From contig CAJTTD010000008.1 in NCBI GenBank assembly GCA_910579205.1, positions 1-64,000 on the forward strand: a stretch of DNA of 64,000 nucleotides, in the 5' to 3' direction. Positions 16,877 to 25,717 of this stretch are shown here, one piece after another. Numbering within the stretch: position 1 is the first letter of the stretch; every line of letters begins with the position of its first letter. This stretch comes from an uncultured Christensenella sp. (GTDB lineage Bacteria > Bacillota > Clostridia > Christensenellales > Pumilibacteraceae). A program made the translations under genes and the position numbers. The notes below the pieces were generated by a model. It saw only the letters and a list, made by a program, of their open reading frames with translations, had not been told where the DNA came from and made no database searches.

Positions 16877-17983
16877 CTATTTAACTTGCATTTGCTTGCC
16901 GTTTTCCGCGCAGACGTAAACGAAATGAACGCCGTCCTCCATCTCGTATCGGTATTCGTAGCAGACCCGTTCTCTGCCGCCGTAATTGCGCGCGACGAGC
17001 ACGCCTTCCCCGCCGCCGATCGCCGCCTTGCGGGCGTCTTGTTCGGACACTTTTACTTGCGGAACGCCCTCATGCTCATGATCGCAATTACCGTAGGTAA
17101 ACGCCATCGCTTTGCCGTCCGACACCACTACTCGCGCGCAGTCGTCGCAGCACATTGCGCCGTCCGTTTTATAACACATTTTAACTACCGTCGCGCCGCC
17201 CGATGCATCCACTTCGTATACGGACAGTCCGTCGAACCCGCATGCCGCGGCGCAGTCGAGCGCGATCTGTTTTGCGCTTTCCTCGTCCGTGCCGCCTTCC
17301 GCGCCGTGCGCGTATGCAAACTCTATTATCTTGTCGCTTTTTACCACGGCGTAGCCGTACTTGCCGTCGCGTTCCACGCTGAACTCTACAAGCCCGTTCC
17401 AGCCGCCCATCGCCTGTATGCCGTCGGGTTCGAGCACGCTTTCTACGAGTTCTTGCGCCTTTTGAATTTCGTCCTCGGTCGGATACACGCTTTCGCCGGG
17501 AGCTGCGGAATCGGACAGTTCGCCGTTATAGTCGAACTCCGCGCCGTTGGCTACATGCTCGTAGAACATATCGGAATATCCGAAAAGCATATCCGAGTAT
17601 TTGACGGCTTCCATGGGGTCGGCGGAATGCAGCAGCGCGGCGACGTCGTTCAAAAACGCTTCGCGCTTTTCGCTCGCGTGCCAATCGTCCTCTCTGCATT
17701 CGAGCGCCGTTTCCGCACGCACGGCGTACACGAGCGCCGTCTGCTCCAGCTCGCGCGCAGGTTCGCTCTCGTTGCACAGTCTGAGCGCGGACAGCGAGCC
17801 TCTAAGACCTTGCGCCGCGTCTATCAACAGATAGCGCGCATACTCGCTCTCTCGGCTTTCGTGCTTTTTGCTTATCGCGCACACCAACCCGCCTATAAAC
17901 GACGAGAGCATGAACAACAGTGTCGCTATTATCGCCGCGGAAATTATCGCGGGGCTTTTCTTTTCGTTTAAATTGTTTGTCAT
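16877..17983 (-). CDS. ypeB: YpeB-like germination protein
   Basis: A 368-residue protein with one N-terminal membrane anchor (residues 12-36), a helical region, and C-terminal PepSY-like repeats (KIALDCAAACGFDGLSVYEV; QDARKAAIGGGEGVLVARNY). In Bacillus, YpeB is needed for stability and localisation of the cortex-lytic enzyme SleB in the spore. It is shorter than B. subtilis YpeB (about 450). Assignment relies partly on position: it starts 48 bases after a SleB-type gene on the same strand, with an AGAGGATAA site. Unusual cysteine pairs (MCCDDC, CDHEHEG) occur between PepSY units. Confidence 0.75.
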   Translation of the reverse strand: MTNNLNEKKSPAIISAAIIATLLFMLSSFIGGLVCAISKKHESRESEYARYLLIDAAQGLRGSLSALRLCNESEPARELEQTALVYAVRAETALECREDDWHASEKREAFLNDVAALLHSADPMEAVKYSDMLFGYSDMFYEHVANGAEFDYNGELSDSAAPGESVYPTEDEIQKAQELVESVLEPDGIQAMGGWNGLVEFSVERDGKYGYAVVKSDKIIEFAYAHGAEGGTDEESAKQIALDCAAACGFDGLSVYEVDASGGATVVKMCYKTDGAMCCDDCARVVVSDGKAMAFTYGNCDHEHEGVPQVKVSEQDARKAAIGGGEGVLVARNYGGRERVCYEYRYEMEDGVHFVYVCAENGKQMQVK

Positions 17984-18031
17984 CGTTATCCTCTTAAGTG
18001 TAATATGCCGATGCGCGTGCGGCGACTGCCG

Positions 18032-19162
18032 TTACAGCGCAAAATTGTGCTTGCCTATCTTTATATGAACGGTCAGCGACCATATCCAGCTCGACGTAGC
18101 CGTGGCGGGATTGTAGTAGTACAAACATCCGCCCGTCGGATCCCAGCCGCCCAAAGCGTCGCGCGCCGCCGAATACGCCGAATCGTTGGGCTTTAGATTT
18201 ATCTGTCCGTCGCTCACCGCAGTGAACGCGCCGCTTTGATAAATCACGCCGTAGATCGTGTTGGGGAACTTGGACGAGCGCACGCGATTGAGCACCACCG
18301 CCGCTACCGCCACTTGACCGTTATACGGCTCGCCGCGCGCTTCTCCGTACACGCACCGCGCCAAAAGGTCGAGATCGCCGTTACTGATATTGCCCGAAGA
18401 CCCGCTCGAACCGCCCGAGCTTCCGCTGCCCAAGGATATGCCAAGTTTTCTTTCCGTTCCCGCGCCCACTACGCCGTCTACCGCAAGCCCGTTGTCCGAC
18501 TGAAAACTCATGACGGCGCACATCGTGCGTTTGCCCCATACGCCGTCCACGGTAGAAGTAAAATATCCTTGCGCTCTCAACGCATTTTGCACCGCTTTGA
18601 CATTCGCGGTAGTCTTGCCTTTGGTTATGCCGCCCGAGCGCGACGACGAACTGAGCGTTACGCCCAGCTTGGACGCAGTGCCGCTTCCCACCGTTCCGTC
18701 CACGGTAAGACCGCGGTCGGATTGATAGCGCAATACGGCGGCGAGCGTTTTGTTTCCCCACGCCCCGTCCACGCTCGACTTGAGATAGCCGTACGTCTTT
18801 AACCGAGCTTGCACCGCGGCAACGTTAGCCGTTGTCTTGCCGTACGTAATGCCGCCGCTTACGGGGAGCTTGAGCCGCAGCTTACTCGCCGTGCCGCTCC
18901 CCACTACTCCGTCCGCTTTAAGCCCGTTATCCGTTTGAAAGCGTTTTACCGCCGACGAAGTGTTTTTGCCCCACACTCCGTCCACCGTGCCCGAATAGTA
19001 TCCGAGCGTGGAAAGGCGCGTTTGCACAGCCGCCACGTTGGCAAATGTATTGCCGTAAACGACGCTTGCGTCGGCTACGGGCGCTATAGCCAATATAGAT
19101 ACGGCAGCCATGAGCAGCGCGACTATCATCGGCAAAACGGTCCGCTTTATCGATCTTGTCAT
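18032..19162 (-). CDS. sleB: SleB-type spore cortex-lytic enzyme with three PG-binding domains
   Basis: A secreted peptidoglycan hydrolase of 376 residues. A signal peptide (residues 1-32, ending ADAS) is followed by three PG_binding_1 domains (about 36-100, 106-170, 178-245), each with the D-G-x-W-G/GLxxDGxVGxGT pattern. A Ser/Gly linker leads to a SleB/CwlJ catalytic domain (about 262-376) with the catalytic Glu in YGEARGEP. B. subtilis SleB has only one binding domain. SleB depolymerises cortex at germination; adjacency to ypeB supports that role. The ATG at 19162 is chosen over upstream starts for its AAGGAA site and the signal peptide. Confidence 0.87.
   Translation of the reverse strand: MTRSIKRTVLPMIVALLMAAVSILAIAPVADASVVYGNTFANVAAVQTRLSTLGYYSGTVDGVWGKNTSSAVKRFQTDNGLKADGVVGSGTASKLRLKLPVSGGITYGKTTANVAAVQARLKTYGYLKSSVDGAWGNKTLAAVLRYQSDRGLTVDGTVGSGTASKLGVTLSSSSRSGGITKGKTTANVKAVQNALRAQGYFTSTVDGVWGKRTMCAVMSFQSDNGLAVDGVVGAGTERKLGISLGSGSSGGSSGSSGNISNGDLDLLARCVYGEARGEPYNGQVAVAAVVLNRVRSSKFPNTIYGVIYQSGAFTAVSDGQINLKPNDSAYSAARDALGGWDPTGGCLYYYNPATATSSWIWSLTVHIKIGKHNFAL
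18400..19060 (-). repeat. Tandem PG-binding-domain coding repeats in sleB
   Basis: Three diverged copies of about 210-220 bases each encode the same peptidoglycan-binding module. The protein-level repeat is strong (TTANVKAVQ, TTANVAAVQ and TFANVAAVQ at module starts). It arose by internal duplication and is not a mobile repeat. Edges are approximate. Confidence 0.75.
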
Positions 19163-19218
19163 TTGTTTGTTTCCTTGTATTTTATTGACGGCGCACAGCC
19201 CGACTGCGTTACTCGGTT

Positions 19219-19743
19219 TTAACCGAACAGTTCGGCAAATATCGATCTGTACTCGAAGTCCTCGCCGTAGCAGAGCGGCGGATATATCACGCACCACCAG
19301 TTGTTGCCCGCCGCTTCGCCTAGCTCTATAATGAGCGCGTCGTAGTAGCCTTCGGGCACGGTAACGTCCTTGTACGCTCGCGTCGGAAAATATTCGTTGG
19401 CGAGCTTTGCCCGCGCCTTGTACGAAAACCCGTTGCGTTTAAGAACGTCGCTCGCTATATCCGAAAGTTCGTCCAGCCGTTCGCCTATCTCGGCGTAAGC
19501 CGCGTCGAACGTCGTCTTGTCGATATTGCGCGAAACGTAATCGTTTATTGCATCTCGCACTTTGAGCTTGACGTCTTGATCTACTCTGTCGTTCGAGTTG
19601 GCGCGGATATGCAGCCGCAGCAGCTCGCCGTCGTATTTATTATCTTCAAAACATCCGCAAAATATATGCATAACACAAAAAATTATTGCGGCGGACAACA
19701 ATAAGCACACTATCTTTTTACATACCGATACTGTTTTTTCCAT
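19219..19743 (-). CDS. spoIIR: Stage II sporulation protein R
   Basis: Signal protein secreted from the forespore that activates SpoIIGA and thus pro-sigma-E processing in the mother cell. After a short basic N-terminus and one hydrophobic segment the family core is clear: LLRLHIRANSNDRVDQ, LKLKVRDAINDY, and the C-terminal GNNWWCVIYPPLC. The start at 19743 gives 174 residues. An in-frame ATG at 19800 is possible, but neither has a strong ribosome site. The start must lie after the terminator at 19813. It precedes sleB on the same strand, making a sporulation/germination cluster. Confidence 0.88.
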   Translation of the reverse strand: MEKTVSVCKKIVCLLLSAAIIFCVMHIFCGCFEDNKYDGELLRLHIRANSNDRVDQDVKLKVRDAINDYVSRNIDKTTFDAAYAEIGERLDELSDIASDVLKRNGFSYKARAKLANEYFPTRAYKDVTVPEGYYDALIIELGEAAGNNWWCVIYPPLCYGEDFEYRSIFAELFG

Positions 19744-19812
19744 ACACACGATTATTGACCGATATGCGGCGTTTATACGTGCAACTGTAAAAGAATGCAT
19801 TTGCGCATTATA

Positions 19813-19838
19813 AAAGCCGCGCTGTATGCGCGGCTTTA
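19813..19838 (-). terminator. Terminator of the Fe-S assembly operon
   Basis: Arms AAAGCCGCGC and GCGCGGCTTT with a five-base loop lie 22-47 bases beyond the scaffold-gene stop. Confidence 0.8.
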
Positions 19839-19859
19839 ACTTACGCGTTAAATCATCGA

Positions 19860-20786
19860 TCAAGCCAAAAAGCCTTTTATTATCATCGCTTCGGCTTGAG
19901 CCTCCGACAGTCCGAGCGTTTCGAGCTTTATCAACTGCTCGCCCGCGATCTTACCTATGGTCGCCTCGTGCATGAGCGACGCGTCTATATGTTCGGCGGA
20001 GATCTTGGGCGTCGAGCGTATAACGGCTTTATCCATCATGATCCCGTCGCACTCGACGTGTCCGAAACATCTGCATTTCCCTGTGATGCCCGAAACGAAT
20101 TCTTGCACGCTTTCGCCTTGCGCTACCGAGCGGCTCACCACGTCCACAGAACAACCGTCGCCTTCGAGCAATACGTCGAACTCGGTCGTAGCGGTCTGTT
20201 TATCCGCCGTCAGTATGCGCTCGGAAATGAGAAGCTTTGCGCCGTCCTTAAGACGCGCGCGCGTGGAACGCACGGACGACGTAACGCCGCCCAGCTGCAC
20301 CGTTTCCATTTCAAACACGCTGTCCTTTTCCATGACGATATCGGTAACGGGATCGAGTATGCGTCCGCCCGTGCCTACGCCCGTGCCCAAATGCTTTTCC
20401 ACGTATTTTACTTTGCACCCCTCCGCCAAGTGAAAGGTGTGTACGCCGTCGTGCCGAGAATCCGCGCCGCCGCAGTTGTCTATCCCGCACCCCGCTATTA
20501 TTACGACGTCCGCGCCCGGCTCGATATAAAAATCGTTATACACGAGATCTTTAAGTCCCGACTGCGTCATTATGACGGGGATGTGAACGCTCTCGTTTTT
20601 CACCGACGACGCGATATGCACGTCTATACCCGGCTTGTCGGTCTTTGCGCTTATAGTTATGCCTTGGGATGAAGAACGCATTATCGACTTGCCGTTTTCG
20701 CGCACAGACACCGCGCCCTTGGGTATGCTCTCCAGATCGGCGACGGCTGACAGCAACTGTTTTTCTATAGCGTTGAATTTTTCCAT
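19860..20786 (-). CDS. smsB: Short SufB/SufD-like Fe-S scaffold (SMS type)
   Basis: A 308-residue SufB/SufD-fold protein, expected to act with the adjacent ATPase as a scaffold for iron-sulfur cluster assembly. It has the beta-helix core and the C-terminal signature HEATIGKIAGEQLIKLETLG with GLSEAQAEAMIIKGF, but lacks the N-terminal extension of standard SufB or SufD (420-480 residues). Its size and its pairing with a single SufC-like ATPase, without SufB, SufD, SufS or SufU nearby, match the minimal SMS machinery reported in anaerobic bacteria and archaea. The start is one base after the ATPase stop, with GGAGG inside that gene. Confidence 0.82.
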   Translation of the reverse strand: MEKFNAIEKQLLSAVADLESIPKGAVSVRENGKSIMRSSSQGITISAKTDKPGIDVHIASSVKNESVHIPVIMTQSGLKDLVYNDFYIEPGADVVIIAGCGIDNCGGADSRHDGVHTFHLAEGCKVKYVEKHLGTGVGTGGRILDPVTDIVMEKDSVFEMETVQLGGVTSSVRSTRARLKDGAKLLISERILTADKQTATTEFDVLLEGDGCSVDVVSRSVAQGESVQEFVSGITGKCRCFGHVECDGIMMDKAVIRSTPKISAEHIDASLMHEATIGKIAGEQLIKLETLGLSEAQAEAMIIKGFLA

Positions 20787-20787
20787 G

Positions 20788-21504
20788 TCAACCTCCGAGC
20801 TTGCGGCAGAATTTTTCCGCGTGGATAGACCTTAACATATCGGACGGCGCGCCTATTTTTTCCACTCTTCCGCCGTTTAGCAGCACAAGCTTGTCCGCGC
20901 CTTGCATTATGCGCTCTTGATGCGACACAAGCACGGTTATGCGCTTATCGCCCTTGAGCGCGCCGAAAGTGCCCACAAGCCTATCGAAGCTCCAAATGTC
21001 TATCCCCGCTTCCGGCTCGTCGAAAACTGCGACCTTGCACTTTCTGAGCAGCGTCATGGCTATCTCTATCCGCTTAAGCTCGCCGCCCGAAAGCTCGCCG
21101 CTCAGTTCGCGGTCTATATAATCGGCAGCGCACAAACCCACTGCCGACAAACATTCGCAAAGCTCGCCGCGCGTCGGTTCGCCGCCGTGCGCCACTTCCA
21201 ACAGTTCGCCCACCTTTATGCCTTTGAACTTGACGGGCTGCTGAAACGCAAACGCTATGCCGCGGCTCGCGCGCTCAGACACCGAAAGCGCGGTTATATC
21301 CTCTCCGTCCAACACGATCGAACCGCTGTCGGGCGTGATGATACCCATGATTATCTTTGCGAGCGTCGTCTTGCCCGATCCGTTGTGTCCCGTGATTACG
21401 GCTTGTTCGCCGTCGGCAAAGTCGATATCGACTCCGCTCAGTATCTGTTTTTTTCCGCCGTCCGCAGTCGGCACGGAATAACTTATATTTTTGACCTGTA
21501 ACAT
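20788..21504 (-). CDS. smsC: SufC-like ABC ATPase (SMS type)
   Basis: A soluble ABC ATPase of 238 residues that should power the SufB-like scaffold. Walker A is GHNGSGKT, the signature is LSGGELKRIE, Walker B is KVAVFDEPEAGID, and the H-loop is VLVSHQE. As in SufC proteins the Walker B segment is followed by GIDIWSFD and a Q-loop FQQP is present. There are no membrane partners, arguing against a transporter. The ATG at 21504 has a CGGAGAAAT site; the open frame reaches 21555. First gene of the operon, driven by a consensus promoter at 21567-21595. Confidence 0.88.
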   Translation of the reverse strand: MLQVKNISYSVPTADGGKKQILSGVDIDFADGEQAVITGHNGSGKTTLAKIIMGIITPDSGSIVLDGEDITALSVSERASRGIAFAFQQPVKFKGIKVGELLEVAHGGEPTRGELCECLSAVGLCAADYIDRELSGELSGGELKRIEIAMTLLRKCKVAVFDEPEAGIDIWSFDRLVGTFGALKGDKRITVLVSHQERIMQGADKLVLLNGGRVEKIGAPSDMLRSIHAEKFCRKLGG

Positions 21505-21566
21505 ATTTCTCCGATAGTAATGTATGATCCCGTATGCCGGACTCCGCCCCCGCAACGGTCAATTAG

Positions 21567-21634
21567 ATTATACTACGTAACGATAAGTATGTCAATTATT
21601 TGAACGGTTAATTCCTTGCAAATTACAAGGAATT
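21567..21634 (-). promoter_or_regulatory. Consensus promoter and upstream palindrome of the Fe-S operon
   Basis: On the minus strand TTGACA (21595-21590) and TATAAT (21572-21567) stand 17 bases apart, both matching consensus exactly. Fifteen bases upstream of the -35 is a perfect inverted repeat, AATTCCTTG-N7-CAAGGAATT (21610-21634). The palindrome also lies between this promoter and the divergent one at 21685, so it could regulate either. Confidence 0.75.
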
Positions 21635-21684
21635 AAAAATAAACGGTTAAACGCGCGCTATTTGGCGATTGCTCGCGCAGTTGC

Positions 21685-21713
21685 TTGACAGTGATTTGCG
21701 TATTTGATAAAAT
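21685..21713 (+). promoter_or_regulatory. Promoter of kinase-membrane-protein operon
   Basis: TTGACA (21685-21690), 17-base spacer, TAAAAT (21708-21713). Confidence 0.75.
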
Positions 21714-21748
21714 ACAACTATATTATATAAACTACGGTATATGACACG

Positions 21749-22336
21749 ATGAAGAGAATGATCTTGGTAACGTCTCCACCCGCTTGCGGCAAGACGTATA
21801 TATCCAAACAGCTCGCAAAAAACTTACGGCATGTGGTGTATCTCGATAAAGATACGCTTATTCCCTTATCCAAACAGATCTTCCGCGTCGCGCGCAAGCC
21901 GTACGACCGCAGTTCCGATTTTTTTGAAGAGAACATACGAGATTACGAATACGACGTTATACTCGACTTGGCGTTTGAAGCGCTGCGCTACGACGACACG
22001 GTGCTAATAAACGCGCCGTTTACGCGCGAGATACGCGACAAAGACTACATCGACGGACTGCGCGGCAAGCTGAAAGCGCTGGGCGCAAAGCTCGTGGTGA
22101 TATGGGTGGTAACCGATCCGCTCGTCTGCCGCGAACGCATGCTGCGGCGCAATTCTGACAGAGACACATACAAAATAAACCATTGGGACGAATACATCAA
22201 AACGGTGGACTTTTCCATTCCCTCGCATTTGGACGACCCCGCCGTCAAGGACGACCTCATACTGTTTTACAATTCGTCCGAAGCGGAATACGTCAAATCG
22301 ATGCACGACGTGCTGGAGCTTTTCGAGGACGATTAG
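21749..22336 (+). CDS. P-loop kinase-like ATPase
   Basis: A 195-residue P-loop NTPase of the small-kinase type (like zeta toxin, chloramphenicol phosphotransferase or AAA_33 proteins). The phosphate loop is SPPACGKT at residues 9-16, with the first glycine replaced by serine. The DKDTL motif after strand 2 could bind substrate, and VIWVVTDPLVCRERMLRR resembles the lid of nucleotide or sugar kinases. The substrate is unknown. No clear Shine-Dalgarno sequence is visible. First gene of a plus-strand run that continues to the ClC channel. Confidence 0.75.
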   Translation: MKRMILVTSPPACGKTYISKQLAKNLRHVVYLDKDTLIPLSKQIFRVARKPYDRSSDFFEENIRDYEYDVILDLAFEALRYDDTVLINAPFTREIRDKDYIDGLRGKLKALGAKLVVIWVVTDPLVCRERMLRRNSDRDTYKINHWDEYIKTVDFSIPSHLDDPAVKDDLILFYNSSEAEYVKSMHDVLELFEDD

Positions 22337-22364
22337 CACACTTGCGATAAAACTGCGGTAAAAC

Positions 22365-23171
22365 ATGACGGAACAAAACGACAAAACAATACGCGCCACG
22401 CCCGACGATACGGACAAGTTCATATATATCGGTCGGGACGGCGGAACGGGCAAGCACATTCACCGCAATGCGGGCGAAGCGCTCGCGAGCGTGAACGCGG
22501 CGGACAAAAAGCGCGCCGCAATAATGCTGTGCTCTGCCGCGGTTACTCTTGCCGTTGTGTTTTTGTCTCGGCTGTTATGGTTGTTTGAACCGCTTTTCGA
22601 CAACATATATTACGGCAAGCTCTCTTCGCTTATCTATTACATTATATTGGGCGTGCTGTTTACCGTATACGTGCTCGTTCTCAACGCCTTTATCAAAAGC
22701 AAATGCGACGTGCGCATTTTCCGCATAAAGCGCAGCAGTTCCGATCTTACTCGCGCGCTCGGCACTATAGCCGTCGCGGCGGCAACTGTGTTTATAGTAA
22801 GCGCGGTATTCAAGTTCAAGCTGAAGATACAACTCGAAATGGGGCTGGGCGTAACGCTTGCGACTGCGCTGACCAACATTGCGGTCTATATATATTACGC
22901 ATTGCACCTTTGGCTGGCGTTTACCGCGGCGACGCTCGTACAGTACGGAATGAGCATGCTGTTCCCCGCCAAATACTCCGTGCCTTGGGGCGCGGTATTG
23001 CTGGTAGCGGTGTACGGCACGATAGAGCTTATCTTAGAGCTGTACTGCACCGACCACATTTATCCTTGGGCGTACTACTTGTTTACCTATGCTTACGCGG
23101 CGGTATACATGCTGACGGGACGGAGCTTTCACGTAAGCTACTGGACGTCCGTCATTATCATGATATTATAG
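22365..23171 (+). CDS. Polytopic membrane protein, unknown
   Basis: A 268-residue protein with a soluble N-terminus (about 45 residues) and around six hydrophobic segments (for example MLCSAAVTLAVVFLSRLLW, LSSLIYYIILGVLFTVYVLV, TVFIVSAVFKF, WGAVLLVAVYGTIELILEL). I do not recognise the family. Its stop is one base before the start of the LTA-synthase-like gene, so the two are probably co-translated; a role in cell-envelope polymer export or assembly is only a guess from that neighbour. Confidence 0.7.
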   Translation: MTEQNDKTIRATPDDTDKFIYIGRDGGTGKHIHRNAGEALASVNAADKKRAAIMLCSAAVTLAVVFLSRLLWLFEPLFDNIYYGKLSSLIYYIILGVLFTVYVLVLNAFIKSKCDVRIFRIKRSSSDLTRALGTIAVAAATVFIVSAVFKFKLKIQLEMGLGVTLATALTNIAVYIYYALHLWLAFTAATLVQYGMSMLFPAKYSVPWGAVLLVAVYGTIELILELYCTDHIYPWAYYLFTYAYAAVYMLTGRSFHVSYWTSVIIMIL

Positions 23172-23172
23172 A

Positions 23173-25233
23173 ATGAACGAACTGACAAAACAAAAGTTTG
23201 CCGCGCTCGGCAAAAAAACACTGCAATTTTTAAAGACGGAATATCTTACCGTGGGATATCTCGTCGCTGTTTTTTTGTGCGAACTGACGGGCGTGGCGGT
23301 AACGTCGGGCAAGTTCTACATGACGCAGCCTTGGCTGTACATGACTTTTATCGCTCTTGTCTGTTTGGCGTCCGTCTATCTCAACAGCCACGGCAAGCGT
23401 TACGTCTTGTTCGTATCGGCGCTCGCGCTCAACTTTATGCTCGACCTTGCCTTTATCATAATTTACGACAGCACGGGCACGGTGTTCGACTACGCAATGA
23501 TCAAACTGCATGCCGACGCGATGGCTATAGTGGAGAGCGTTCCCATAAGCTTTACCTATGTGTTCGTTTCCGCCATAATAATCGCGTTATACTGCACGCT
23601 CGGACAAATGCTCAAAAAACGCATGCCCGAGATCAAGCGCAAGCGTTACGCCGCCGCCGTTACCTCCGTCGCGCTTTGCGCGGTATTCGGCGCAAACGCC
23701 ATGCTCGTGTACTTCGGCAACTACAAAAACGATTCCAACGACTTGAGTTACAAGCTTTATCAGACAGAAACGGGAACGTATTCCAACAAAGGGATAGTGG
23801 GCAACTTTTACAACGAACTCGCCCGCGGGCTTTGGTTTTCGGACATAAAGATAGGCAGCCTCGACGAACTCAACGACTTTGTTTATCAAAAAACGACCAC
23901 GCCGAGCGAGTTCCACGGCATAGCGCAAGGATACAACGTTGTTACGGTGCTTTGCGAAAGCTTTGAATGGTTCACGTTTTTGTACGACGCACAACGCTAC
24001 CCCAACGGATACGCCCGCGCGGTAACGGAAACGGGCGCGGACGTTAGTGAGCTTATAGACAATCTGCACACGCTCTTTCCCAATCTTTACAGATTTTACG
24101 AAAGCCGCTCCACCGTGGTGCTCAATAATTCGTACTCGCTCGAAAAGACAGATATTTCCGAAAACAAATCGATCATAGGCAATTACCCCATGTTCGAGTA
24201 CATCAATTACGCATATCCCGACAACAGCGTGCCGTACAGCCTGCCCAATATCTTAAAAGAGCTTTACGGCGTGGAAAGCAACTCGTTCCACAACGGCTTC
24301 AAAACATTTTACAACCGCAACGAGCACCACACCAACGCGCTCGGCTTCAAATCGTATACCGCGTCCGAAGATATGGGCATGACCGACAACGACGACGGCG
24401 TGGGCGAACGCAATCTCGACTCGCAGATGTTCGAGCAGTGCAAGGAACAGATGTTCCCGACGGACAGACGGTTCAATACCTATATCACCACCATTACCCA
24501 GCACGGTCAGTACGCGTACCGCGAAAATCTCGCCGACAATTATAAAAAACTCGACTCGCTCGGCATACTCCCCTACGACCCCGACAACGACGACGCAAAC
24601 GCGCTTAGGTACTATTGCGCGGCGGGCATGGACACCGACAAGGCGATAGGGATAATGCTCGACTATCTCGAAGAAAACGGGCTTGCGGACAAAACGATCA
24701 TAACACTGTTCGGCGACCATAACGGATACTACCAAGGCGTAAGCAACTACGTTAAAAATATTTACTCGTACAAAGTGGATAATTACAACGAGCTGTACAG
24801 AGTGCCCGTAATGATAAAAGTGGGCGAACAAGAACTCGGCAACCGCACGATAGAAAAATTCACATGCGTAGCCGACATCTATCCGAGCTTGCTCGATCTG
24901 CTCGGCATAACGGCGTTTTCCAATCTAACTTACGGCACAAGCGCGTTCGGCGAGCAAACGTCCATACTGTATTCGCGCGCGTACGATAAATTTTTGACAG
25001 ATAAAATATACTTCAATTCGCTCAGTCATATAATCTATCAAGCCCACGACGTAGACGAGCAGTACATTTCGGACATCAACGACCGCGCGCTCGAACTGCT
25101 TGACAAGATATCGCACGTCAACCGTATTTTCGCCGCCGACTTTTTTGCGGGCGAAAACGAAAAGATCTTTTTCGACAATCTGAGGCGGTTGAATCCCCTT
25201 CTCGATACGGACGGATCGAATGACAGTCTATAA
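23173..25233 (+). CDS. LTA synthase / sulfatase-superfamily membrane enzyme
   Basis: A 686-residue membrane enzyme of the LtaS/alkaline-phosphatase superfamily, which transfers phosphoglycerol or similar groups outside the membrane. About four or five transmembrane helices occupy residues 25-180, then an extracellular sulfatase domain. Metal and nucleophile residues are recognisable: CESFEWF (Glu), KTDISENKS (Thr nucleophile), and LFGDHNGYY (Asp-His); SFHNGFKTFYNRNEHH corresponds to the LtaS substrate region. Whether the polymer is lipoteichoic acid is not known. No ribosome site is seen; coupling to the preceding gene is likely. Confidence 0.85.
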   Translation: MNELTKQKFAALGKKTLQFLKTEYLTVGYLVAVFLCELTGVAVTSGKFYMTQPWLYMTFIALVCLASVYLNSHGKRYVLFVSALALNFMLDLAFIIIYDSTGTVFDYAMIKLHADAMAIVESVPISFTYVFVSAIIIALYCTLGQMLKKRMPEIKRKRYAAAVTSVALCAVFGANAMLVYFGNYKNDSNDLSYKLYQTETGTYSNKGIVGNFYNELARGLWFSDIKIGSLDELNDFVYQKTTTPSEFHGIAQGYNVVTVLCESFEWFTFLYDAQRYPNGYARAVTETGADVSELIDNLHTLFPNLYRFYESRSTVVLNNSYSLEKTDISENKSIIGNYPMFEYINYAYPDNSVPYSLPNILKELYGVESNSFHNGFKTFYNRNEHHTNALGFKSYTASEDMGMTDNDDGVGERNLDSQMFEQCKEQMFPTDRRFNTYITTITQHGQYAYRENLADNYKKLDSLGILPYDPDNDDANALRYYCAAGMDTDKAIGIMLDYLEENGLADKTIITLFGDHNGYYQGVSNYVKNIYSYKVDNYNELYRVPVMIKVGEQELGNRTIEKFTCVADIYPSLLDLLGITAFSNLTYGTSAFGEQTSILYSRAYDKFLTDKIYFNSLSHIIYQAHDVDEQYISDINDRALELLDKISHVNRIFAADFFAGENEKIFFDNLRRLNPLLDTDGSNDSL

Positions 25234-25717
25234 CATGCAACCGCTATATCCGCTGCTCTTGTGCGGACAGACGACCGCGCTGTCCGTCGCGCTCACAGTG
25301 TTCATATTTTTGTTTTTGATAGCGGCGGCGTTTATAGTTTTGCTGTTTGCCGTTCCGAGTTTCCGCGTGCTGTTCTTTAAAAACGACGCGGATACCGACG
25401 ACAGCAAAGACAACTCGCAAAATGCCGCGCCGCCCGCCCAAGAGGAAACGGATACGCAAAAGCCGCCCAAGCGCAAAAGAAAGTCGGGAGGATCGTATCT
25501 CGACGCAGTGCTTACCGTACCGCTGTTGCCCGCTGCCGACAAACAGCCCGACAACAAGCGATCGAATAAACGCGAAAGCTCGGACAGCGCAAGCGGCACG
25601 AGCGGCAAACCTAAAAGCACAACTCCCGCTGCCGACGGTAAGAGCGCGAATAAAAACAAACAAAAGACCGCTACGGCTAAAAGCGGAAATGCAAAGAGTA
25701 AGAAAAGTGAAAAATAA
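25220..25717 (+). CDS. Single-pass membrane protein with Lys-rich tail
   Basis: A 165-residue protein (or 160 if the second ATG at 25235 is used). It has one strong transmembrane helix at residues 20-45 (ALTVFIFLFLIAAAFIVLLF), then a disordered, highly charged tail rich in Lys, Ser and Ala. The tail would be cytoplasmic by the positive-inside rule. It overlaps the LTA-synthase-like gene by 14 bases and the ClC gene by up to 29, suggesting tight co-expression. No family recognised; low complexity makes homology hard to judge. Confidence 0.65.
   Translation: MTVYNMQPLYPLLLCGQTTALSVALTVFIFLFLIAAAFIVLLFAVPSFRVLFFKNDADTDDSKDNSQNAAPPAQEETDTQKPPKRKRKSGGSYLDAVLTVPLLPAADKQPDNKRSNKRESSDSASGTSGKPKSTTPAADGKSANKNKQKTATAKSGNAKSKKSEK

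Noticed and set aside
18400..19060. Regular repeats suggesting a CRISPR-like array.
   Set aside because: They are about 215 bases long, in frame and diverged: the PG-binding modules of SleB.
25347..25688. Upstream extension of the ClC frame.
   Set aside because: It lies over the Lys-rich membrane-protein gene in another frame and does not resemble any ClC N-terminus.
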